From Onchocerca volvulus (taxonomy: Eukaryota > Nematoda > Chromadorea > Rhabditida > Onchocercidae), in NCBI GenBank assembly GCA_000499405.2, contig HG738141.1, positions 1,306,481-1,370,480 of the forward strand: a stretch of DNA of 64,000 nt, read 5' to 3'. Within the stretch, counting starts at the first letter, position 1. Each line of letters starts with the position of its first letter. The notes under the pieces are model-generated. The model made no database searches. It was not told the origin of the DNA and worked only from the letters and a program-made list of their open reading frames with translations. Below are positions 54,430-64,000 of the stretch, piece by piece. The position numbers and the translations under genes were made by a program.

Positions 54430-57400
54430 ATGACAGATGAACGTTCTCGTCGTGGCCTAAATCCAAATGCCCACACATTCATACCAAATCCAGCTGCTCG
54501 TCCCTTCATTCCTGGACAACCATATGTTTTCACATCACAACTTCCACCAATGTACCACCATCCGCCACCACCTATCGCACAGGGAACTTATCCGACGTAC
54601 CAGCAATACGGCCAAATGGAGCCAACCAATGTAGTATCGCATATGGCACCAACATCGACCGCTCCCCCAATATATCATCAACCAGTTACCACTACTGCTG
54701 CATCTTTGGTAGAGATGGGATCAAGTGTATCACTCAGAGAGCATTTGTCACCTTCGCAACAACAGCAACAACAAATCCCTGTTGATGGTTAGTTTGATCT
54801 GTTTAAAAATTTATTAAAGTTTATTGGAAACATAGCATAATATCGTAAAAAAGTCTTCCCTTATGCTTTTTCCTTCTTTATCTCTTTCCTTTCTCTTTTC
54901 TGTCTCCACTTTCTTTTTTCTACAGAAACCCATCAAAACTATTTGGAATATAAGTTTGCTAACTATTTCAACAGGAATCGGAAGAGTGAATTGGTGACAG
55001 AGGGTCTTGTGATTAAAAAGATCACAAAATCTTTCATAAATGAGTTTGACTTATTGCTTCAAGGCCATTAAATATAAAGCGTATTATTCTTTTATTGATT
55101 ATTATTAAACTTTTTTTCTTGCAGCTTGGGATGACGAAGTAGATGAAAAGGTAGAAATAATAGAAACAGAGAAAGAAATGATAATTAGGGAAGTGGTGAA
55201 AAATGATTCTCCACCTGTAGAGGTAATTTTTTTCGCTTTTTCTCCATTGCACATCTTTGCCTTTTGCCATTTTTTTTATTAAACCACCAAATTTGATCGG
55301 GAAAAAATTTTCTCTTCCTTATTGTAGAAAAAGTTTGTCGAGACTTTATTATAGAAAAAGTTTATTAGTTTAAAATACCTGCTTCCTAACGATTTTATTT
55401 ACAGACAGTAAAGTAGAAAACATATTTTATTTTCAGGAAGTACAAGAATCAGTGAAACCTACAGGTTTAGAAACCATGAAGCCAGAAAATATTGGAGGCA
55501 AAGCAAACAATTTATCGGCTACAAGAGAAACGGCAGATGAAGATGCAGCGTTACCTGTAAAGTTCAAGCAGGGTGTTTACATTGATGGTTCGTTGTGTTT
55601 TTTTTTTTTTTTTCATATTAATAAATTAATTGATAAAGAATTAGATTAACATGAGTCGATTATAATTATCACAGAAACCAATTTCCAAATTGTAAAGTTA
55701 TGAATTTTCTTTTACTATGTTTGTAGATAGTAGTCGGAAGGAGCATGTCAATATGGTTTTTATTGGGCATGTTGATGCTGGTAAATCTACGATTGGTGGA
55801 CATCTAATGTATCTTACTGGAATGGTGGATAAACGTACACTAGATAAATATGAACGAGAGGCGAAAGATAAGGGAAGAGAGTCGTGGTTTGTCTTTAATA
55901 ATTGATTTTGTTAGGCTCTTCTTCCACCTCATAGATTCCAGATTAGTTTTGCAAATAAGTTTTTTTATCTCAGAGACTAATCAGCGATATTATTTAGTCA
56001 TTCATTGTGATATTTCTGATAACATAATCGGACAGAGCCATTCATGATATTCTAAAAAAGATATTTGATTGAAAGTGTGAATGCTGAAGTTTATAACATG
56101 GTATATAATTCATCTATAGTGGAGAATACCCCATCTTTCTCTTATTTTCGGTATCTATCTTGGGCACTAGATACAAACGATGAAGAACGTGAAAAAGGCA
56201 AAACCGTTGAGTGTGGACGTGCATTTTTTGAAACTGATAAGAAACATTTTACAATTCTGGATGCACCTGGACACAAATCATTTGTTCCGAATATGATCAG
56301 CGGAGCTACACAAGCAGACTTGGCTGTGCTGGTTAGTTAATATTGTGGATTTTTTTTTTTTTTTTTTTTAGAGGGGGAGGAAGGGAAGTAGAAAAGAAGA
56401 AGTATAATTCAAAAAATTTAATTTAACATTAAATGGCTATTTTTAAATTATGTTCCATGGGAACACTTGAAATAAATTGTTTCGATCCTTTAAATTCCGT
56501 CTTAATTGACTTTCCAACATTTGTTATTAAAGAAATGTTTTTTAGGTCATCAGCGCACGAAGAGGCGAATTTGAAACTGGTTTTGATCGAGGTGGTCAAA
56601 CGCGTGAACATGCGATGTTGGTCAAAACTACTGGTGTCAAATATCTTGTTGTATTGGTAAATAAAATGGATGATCCAACTGTCAATTGGGATGAAGAAAG
56701 GTGTACTGTATCTTTTATAAAATGTGTATTACAAAATGATGCAGTTTTTTGTAGAAATTGTTTTATTTATAGAATTTCGAGAAAATATGAAGGCAAAAAA
56801 CAGTCATTATCTTTTTATGTTTAAATCTTGATAGTATAATTTTTTTCTTTGCAGGTATAAAGAAATTCAAAACAAACTAACACCTTATTTACGAAAATGT
56901 GGTTTCAATCCTAAAACGGATATTATATACATTCCAGTTTCTGGGCTTACCGGAGCATTTCTAAAGGAACGGCCAAATGCTGAATTTGGTTCTTGGTATA
57001 CGTAAGTTATGCTCAATTTTTTATGATGTATGAGCTCAAAATGCTGAGTATATTCGAATTGTAAGAAATTTTTTACTGTTTTTAAAATTATTGCAAGATT
57101 TTTGTCTGGGATGGTTGTTTTATGGCTTCTGATATCGAAAGCCACTTTTTTTGCATAACTACTGTATAATTGATATGAGCTGAAATCTTACGAATTTCCA
57201 AAACTGTTGCTTGAGATATTGAGATTACAGTGGTCCATGTTTCATTGAATATATCGACACTATGTTGCCGTCAATTAGTCGTGATTATGAAGGACCAGTA
57301 CGCGTTATCATTGCTGATAAATATAGTGTGAGTATATTTCTACTCATTATTTATTTCTTTTGATTTCCATTAGTTGTCATTATATTTTTTTTATTGCTGT

Positions 57401-58748
57401 TCCGAGATATTTTGCACAAGAATTATCACTGGAATATTTCAGGATATGGGCACCATAATTATCGGAAAAATGGAATCAGGTGTTGTAATTAAAGGTCAAA
57501 CATTAACAGTTATGCCAAACAGGGTTAGTTTTTTGTCGAAATGGACCTAAGTGATGTTATATCTCATTTATAACACTTAAGCTAATGGCATTTTTTTTTT
57601 TTCGTTCTGAAAAAAAAGAACTTCGCAGAATTTCGGAATTAGCTATTCATGGAAACTTTTAGACAAGTATTCAAGTAATTCAACTGTGGTCAGATGATGT
57701 GGAAGTCGATAAAGTGGTTTCTGGTGATAATGTAAAGCTGAAATTGAAAGGGATCGAAGATAATGACATTCTGCCCGGTTTTGTGCTATGTTCTCCGGAT
57801 GCATTATGTCATGTGGGAAGAGTTTTTGATGCTGAAGTAAGATTTTTTTTTGCTTTTCGTGGAACAAAATCCATAATTTCAGTAGATTTTTTTTTTTTTC
57901 GGTAGCGAAATCTTTGAATTATTTTCCCATCGTTTTTTTTTTTTTTTTTTTTTTAAGAGAAATGAGCGTCAACTCATATATATATTTAACTGCAAGTCTT
58001 GGTTTTTCAGGTAGTCATTCTGGATCATAAATCAATAATCGCTTCTGGTTATTCTTGTGTACTACACATTCAGTCAGCAACAGAAGAAGTTGTTGTGAAG
58101 GTTTGTTTTATCATGTAACAAGTCTTTCAAGCTATTAGAGAATTTTCATGCTGATAAAAATTTTGAATATTTTGTAGTATGCTACAAAACGTTCAAGATT
58201 TAATTTATGATTAGGTGATTCAAAAGCTTGCACTATTAACTTACTCAAGAAAAATGCCAGTGCGAAGTCACATTTATCACGTCAGTTTGCGTCATAGTTT
58301 GGAATATTTAGAATATATTAAATAAATGGATATTTGGTTTTGGATATCTGAAATCTAGATTGTGTTTGTCTAAAAAATGTCCCTTTGCATGAGAGTCAAT
58401 TTCCCAACTATTTAGTTCAGAAGGGCGGTTTATTTTATGGAATGAATTTCTCAAGATGAATTGTTACAGTCCTTTTACATTTTTACTAACATTAAAAAAA
58501 ATAAAATCTTATTGACTTCTTGGAACCTATTTTATTTTTAGGCAGTAATTTGTACAATTGACAAGAAAACAGGAAATAAGGTGAGAGCTCGATTCGTAAA
58601 GCAAGATGAAAAGTGTATAATGCGGTTGGAAAGTTCGGAATCATTTTGTCTTGAAGCATTCAAAAACTTCCCACAAATGGGTCGCTTCACACTACGCGAC
58701 GAAGGCAAAACAATAGCTATTGGCAAAGTGCTCAAGGTTGTGGAATAA
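54430..58748 (+). CDS. Translation termination factor eRF3 (GSPT1), GTPase
   Basis: The GTPase partner of eRF1 that drives stop-codon-dependent peptide release. Exons: 54430-54787, 55125-55222, 55437-55587, 55727-55886, 56151-56331, 56546-56700, 56855-57001, 57231-57327, 57443-57523, 57663-57836, 58011-58100, 58542-58748; 632 residues (human 499-637). The first 200 residues are a Pro/Tyr/Gln-rich prion-like N-domain ([13 protein letters not shown]) and an acidic linker. Then come G1 GHVDAGKS (216-223), switch I area [11 protein letters not shown]3 DAPGH (293-297), G4 NKMD (355-358), SARRGEFE, the beta-barrel domains ([14 protein letters not shown]) and the terminal [20 protein letters not shown]. 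The acceptor of the exon at 56151 is not AG (see findings). An extra in-frame exon is possible at 54926-55003. Confidence 0.95.
54926..55003 (+). other. Candidate 78-base cassette exon in eRF3
   Basis: It is flanked by CTTTTTTCTACAG and a GTCTTG donor, length divisible by three, starting and ending in the same phase (1) as the intron it sits in. It would add 26 codons ([20 protein letters not shown] among them) to the N-domain without a stop. Confidence 0.35.
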
Positions 58749-59858
58749 TCATATAGTGAAATTTAATAAAACCATTTTTGGTTTTCATGTTGATTTATTT
58801 TGTTTTCATATTATGAAAGAATCTTAGAGTTGTTTTCCGTTTTCAATTTTCAATATAATGACCGCAATGATCAACTCAAAGACTTTGTTAGAGAAGAAAG
58901 TATTTAATTTGGCTTTCGATTCTTTATTTGCATTGTTTTTCGGAAAAATGAGAGATAAAATTAAATAATGTGGAAAGCTCATCTTTTGTAAACTCGGATT
59001 GCTTCTCAGTTACCGATAATTTTATTTAAGTCTACTCCCACTAACTCTACTGTTTATGTAACAAGTGCTCTTGTAGAATCTCAAATCAAGCACTAATTTT
59101 GTACATCTTTAATAAATCATTCAATCTTCCAAGTTTCTTTAGTCTACTTTGTCATATTTTTGAAATATGTGAGCGAAATGTAAATTAATTTAGCCTTAAT
59201 CCCGAATTCCATAAATTCCTAATGACTCCGATTTATTCATTGGTCTTTGCAATATATTTTTCAAAATATATAAGAGCGATATGAATTAACGATATGACCT
59301 TGGGAAAAATTGTTCTGTTTCTTATCGCTTTAGACGATGAATGAAAGAGATCATAAATAATTCCAATCGTTATTTTAAGAATGAAGTGCTTCTATGACTG
59401 ATGAATAGTATATGAAGATAAGGAAATTCAAAGAGTGCTTTCTCTTTAATTGTTAATTGTTCTTTTTGTTATACTTATTTTTCTTTGGGATCGAAAATTA
59501 TACTGATAAAGGAATTTTCTTCGAATTAAACGAATTTTATGGGAAAAAAGTCATTCAGATGTGTGTAAACAATCTTACATTATTTTATTAATTAGAAAGG
59601 ATAAACTTTTAGAATCGACAATTTTCTAAGTCGTTTACGTTTGTAAGCCCTTTTGTCAAATTTGCTCCATGTGGACATGGGGTAGTTTTGTAGTGCACGG
59701 GAATAGAATCCTGGTCCATATCCTGTTGTACATTAAATGTGAATTAAAATATTGGATGAACTATGAGTGAAGAGGCATACATCATACATATCTTGATAGC
59801 AGTATGTCGGAAATATTAAACAAAACAATTCTGTATTGAAAGTTTGCAGGATATTCTA
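58749..59858. other. Spacer between convergent eRF3 and uL1m genes
   Basis: About 1.1 kb, AT-rich, containing both 3' UTRs. AATAAA-like signals occur (e.g. AATAAA near 58767 after eRF3). No gene seen. Confidence 0.5.
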
Positions 59859-62800
59859 TTAGGCTCCAGCCAAAGATAACGAATCCCCGGATGTGTCAAC
59901 TTTCACAGATTCTGTTTCTTTTTTCTTTTTTTTCATTCGCTTTTCGACCTGAAAAGAGAACGATAAATGATCACTAGGTTGCGATGGAAACAAGTTTTAA
60001 AATTTGAATTCGAAGTGAAGTGAAGTGAAAGCCATTCACTTTTTCAATTTCTTGTTCTGTTGGGATTGGCAAAAATGGGTTGACATCAAGAGCAAAGTGT
60101 GCATCACCAGGTATAACCATGAGCAATGCGCGATTGATGAACGGTCCTAAAAAGAACATATAAATGTTATAAATACGGAAAACCAAGCGATGCGATTGCG
60201 GAATTGTCATTATTCTTGAAAGATGAGATTAAATAAATAATTATGTACAATTAAATAATATTATAATGCTATAACTCGGGGTGGATCGACACTCACACGT
60301 CCTATCACGACTTTGTCTGATTGCAGTTACTCTCTAATTAAAAATACTGAATAATTACAATTAAGTTGGAAACATCATTCAAAGTATAAAGTGTTTGCTT
60401 ACCTAAAGCAGGATTTCGATGTTTACATAAAGCCCCAATTACAGCTGCAATATTTGCTTCCAATTCTTCATCTTTCATTGTTAACTGAAATAGGTAAAAT
60501 GACTCCATACAATTTATCTCCATTGGAAGTCTAAGTTTTGAACAACTCAGAACTGACAGCATGCCTAACACTCCCATTTTGGTTTAAATAACTGTGAAAC
60601 TACATAATGCTGGAGTGATGCCCACACGATCTCAACAATCCTTAATCCTCAATGGGTGTCAGTCGAAACTGTTTTAAAGTTCAACAGTGCTGAGTAAATA
60701 TGTGTTGTTCAATATTTCAACTTACTCGTCCTATCACAGTATCGCAGAGACCCCAAATAGGCATGATTGGATCACCCCGAATCGTTAATTTTACACCATT
60801 TTTGAATTTGCCAATAATTTCTTCAAAATTATCACCAAGACCACCTAAAAAAAAGAAAAAAAGAAAAAAAAATTACTCAACTAATAGAAACCTATACTAT
60901 ATAGATGAAATGAAGAATAAAATCATTAGGAAATATTCAAATGCTTTGAATCGAGGGTTGCGTACAATACATATATACTATACATATTTATACACAATAC
61001 ATATACAATAGATATACATTATGCTTAAGAAATTTCTAAAGAGTGGCGAATATGTTCATCTTATTATTCAAAACACTGTCAATCACAGTCAAATGTTATC
61101 CACAATAACAAGAATATAATCTTGTATTCAGCTTTATAAGTAAAAAAATGTATAATAGCAAAATGAAGGCGAAAAACTGTAGTCTGTTCTTTGACATCTA
61201 GCATAATATAAGGGTTTTACTTCTACGAGATCACATACCATTGATTTTATTTGGAAAACGTGATCTCAAAATTCCTCGTAAGGGAAGAATACTGGAAGCC
61301 ATGTCAGTGTGTGCAACGCAAAAGTCATAGTCGTCGATTCGGAACATTCCTTTAATAATCTGAAATTTATCAGTTCCAAAGCAAATAGACAAATGAGAAC
61401 TAAATTGCATAATTATTAAACTTTTGAAGATATATCTTTAGTATTCATAATAAAGTTGTAAATTTAAGCCAATTCTTCTTTCGAAAAGATGCAGTGCTCC
61501 TCCTGGTTTATTACAATTTAATGTTTCCCTTTTCAATTTTATTTTTCCCTTGAAGATTTCTACGCTAAGGTTCTCGTAAACTTAATTACGAATAAATCTT
61601 GTGTTCTGGACTGTATTTCAGCATACGGGAATACCATATGTGTTTCACTGATATCAAAGATGCTCTTTTATTAAATTATTAAATTATAGCAAACACTCTA
61701 ATAAGCAATTAAATAAAATATGAATAAATTCAAATTCAAATTTCTCATGTACTTAATTTTTAACTATTAACCTTGAGTTTTACTAATCCAATCACTTAAT
61801 TATCCCTTTTATCCCTTTCGTATTATTCCTATAACAGCTACAAATAATACTATATTTTCATGTCAGACCTTTTTAATCACATCAGGACCAAGTGCGATTT
61901 CCGCACCGGCCTCAACGGCCGCGTCCCGATTATGTTGCTCATATGCAAATGCCAATATTGTCCTCTTCTCATTATGCTTGAATGGATAAGGAATCGGTAC
62001 CAGCTCTTCGGAATCGATAACCATTTTGGTCTTGAAAAAAAATTCTTAAATATGTACAGAATGAGAAAAAGCAACACATTATGAAAAAACATGCACACCA
62101 TTTTTCAAAATGAACCTTCTTTTCTGTTGTCATATTAAGTTCCATACGTAGACGAACACGTGCATTCGGATTGTTGTAAATGGATGGTTGCTGCATTTCC
62201 CTAAACAAAAATACGCATAATGAATAGTTTGTTTAGAATACTATAAAGTTATGTTCGAGAAAAGTTGATCATGATCGGGACTTTGAATAAAAAAAAAAAA
62301 GAATAAGGGTAAAAAGATTATAAGTGGTTCAAATAAAAGGATTTGGTCAGATTGTCTTCTTATTCCACCAATTTCCTCAGCTAATTTCGTAATGCCCAAC
62401 TCATCAAAGTAAATGAGATAAATAAGGTAATAACGTCTTTCATTCTTTATATCTAACTTCAACTGTGTGATATGGAAGTTTTTATTTAAATTGTGGATAA
62501 TTTGAAATTTAAGCACAGGCCAACTATGATACAGGAAAAATGGCTTTAAAGAATCAGAATCAATAATTAATCAACCGTGACTAAGTAAGATACGGTTACG
62601 CTGCTATTGAGAATTTTTCCAACCTGTGCATTCGTAGTGTTTCTGAAACTGAGTAATATTGAGTTTTATAAGCACTTCGGATGAAAATATTTGTAGTCGG
62701 CTTATCTGGCAAATGTGCTTCTTTCGTTTGATTCAGGCGACCAGGAAACTGCTCCGAAATAGAGGTCCTGACAATAACAACAAAGTATAATTTTTAATGT

Positions 62801-63472
62801 CAATCAGTTCTTAATTCTTTTTAATTCCTGAGAAAATGAAAACAAAAAAAAAAAAAAAAAAAAAAAAAAAACAAAACTTCTAAGACTTCACTCACATGTG
62901 CTTCATTCGTGAGATTTGAATCCTTTGCATGAAAGTATATTTTTTCCGCTCTGCTTCTTTTGCTTCTCGTTTCAATCGCCTTTCCTGGCGTTCCTGTTTG
63001 GTAAGCGCACGTTTCAAATTTCGTTTACGTCCTGAAATCAAGTAAAATAGAGAGCTATGAAATCGGCAGAAATCAATGTAAAAAATATAAACTGTGATTA
63101 TCATTAATCATTACAGTTTGAGCAAACTATTCTATTAATTTTTCATGAAGAAAAGACGAATGTAAGCTTGGGTGAAAGAGATGAGTGAAAAAAAAAATTT
63201 AATCTAAATAGATGTGCCACCTAAAAAAATCGAAATCGTATAAAATATAGTGGAATTAAAAAATTTCAAAATGCTTTCAGCTCCCAAAAAAGTAGCGTCT
63301 TTTTTTTTTCTTTTCATCGGATCATCTAAACTATAATAATTCGCTCTTTACCTCGGAATTGTTGTGAATTATAGATTGATGGTAGTAGTAAACAGAATTT
63401 CGGACGTTCCATTAGTGCCTTACTGCTGCAACTTGCAACCCATGTCATTCCGTTAAATAACGATGAAAGCAT
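59859..63472 (-). CDS. Mitochondrial large ribosomal subunit protein uL1m (MRPL1)
   Basis: A component of the mitoribosome L1 stalk near the tRNA exit site. Exons (minus): 63472-63352, 63031-62896, 62200-62116, 62030-61869, 61359-61239, 60844-60726, 60484-60403, 60146-60040, 59948-59859 (TAA); 340 residues, phases agree (human 325). The N-terminus (MLSSLFNGMTWVASCSSKAL) is hydroxylated and free of acids, as in a mitochondrial presequence, followed by a very basic mature start (GRKRNLKRALTKQERQERRL). L1-fold signatures: RVRLRMELNM, KRTILAFAY, AAVEAGAEIALGPDVIKK, FRIDDYDFCVAHTDM, SRFPNKINGG, VKLTIRGDPIMPIWG, DEELEANIAAVIGALCKHR and PFINRALLMV. The C-terminal tail is Lys-rich. An intron carries a 28-A run. 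Confidence 0.9.
62844..62871. repeat. Poly(A) run in uL1m intron
   Basis: Twenty-eight uninterrupted A on the plus strand (poly-T on the coding strand), within the intron between exons 62896 and 62200, close to the donor. Confidence 0.9.
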
Positions 63473-64000
63473 GGCTTACGCAAAGCACGTCTGAAAGCAT
63501 GCGCATATTATGCGATCATCATCCTAGGAACATTAATTTTACATTTCCGAACAAATCTTTCATTCCTTCCTTCTTATCTTATATAATCTGGAAAACACCA
63601 CTATAACTAACATTTGATAGATTTAAATAAGCGATGAAAGCGAATACTAATCTCAAATATAATCCGAAATAGATTAGACAGTCTTAGGACCAAAACTCTG
63701 ATATCACTTCCAGAAACAATCATTATAGATGGAACTTAATTTCCACTCAGTATTACTTCCTTTAAAAAAATTTCTCTCAACATGAATAATCCAGTAAAAT
63801 AAGAATCTTTGTAAAAGCAAGTACATGTTCGATGAAATTAACATCTCCATGACTGGAAACCGTTCACAAATCATTACGGTGCCATGATAAAGTTCTAGCA
63901 CTCACCACCTGAATTTTGAAAATTGATTTCCGAATAAATCAATATTAGACCAGTAGCAATTGATGCTGCTTCAGAATCAAAGATATTTTTGTCAAAAAAT
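63473..64000. other. 5' flank of uL1m gene
   Basis: AT-rich, no supported ORF. It should hold the uL1m promoter and start of its transcript. Confidence 0.4.

Overview
The window is AT-rich eukaryotic DNA with many short introns. These typically end in TTTTCAG and begin with GTAAGT-like donors, and start codons often sit just behind a splice-acceptor-like site, as expected for SL trans-splicing. Gene content and style point to a nematode. Gene sizes and codon use would suit a spirurid or filarial-type parasite, but that is an inference; no SL RNA, rRNA or mitochondrial marker is present to fix it.

Layout: 1-3356 holds no gene I can support. 3357-12788 is a minus-strand block: a PP2A B56 regulatory subunit, a small unrecognised gene (8826-9503) and a kynurenine formamidase. 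15649-20798 (+) is a many-exon coiled-coil protein. About 3.5 kb without a gene follows. 24422-28381 (+) is an ADCK1-type UbiB kinase-like protein and 29114-35807 (+) a protein with four MBT repeats. 36457-37914 (-) is a small very basic protein lying just downstream of an SH2-tyrosine kinase of Fes/Fer type (38043-42371, -). 43938-47348 (-) is a mitochondrial MGME1-type exonuclease and 48229-50400 (-) a Q/A/P-rich protein. After about 4 kb with only weak candidates comes eRF3/GSPT1 (54430-58748, +), convergent with mitochondrial ribosomal protein uL1 (59859-63472, -).

The genes are mostly housekeeping or regulatory: phosphatase targeting, tryptophan catabolism, mitochondrial lipid/quinone biology, histone reading, tyrosine signalling, mtDNA maintenance, translation termination and mitoribosome. 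They do not form one pathway. All exon models were built by hand from homology, reading-frame phase and splice sites; exon phases are consistent throughout except where noted.

No CRISPR, phage, transposon or bacterial-style system is seen. The most interesting observations concern splicing. There are three strongly supported GC-AG introns (two in ADCK1, one in the tyrosine kinase), an eRF3 intron whose expected AG acceptor is missing at the switch I codons, and a possible in-frame cassette exon in eRF3. Others are a TMEM230-like gene fragment, a pair of near-palindromic 21-mers, and several small possibly secreted or peptide-like ORFs.
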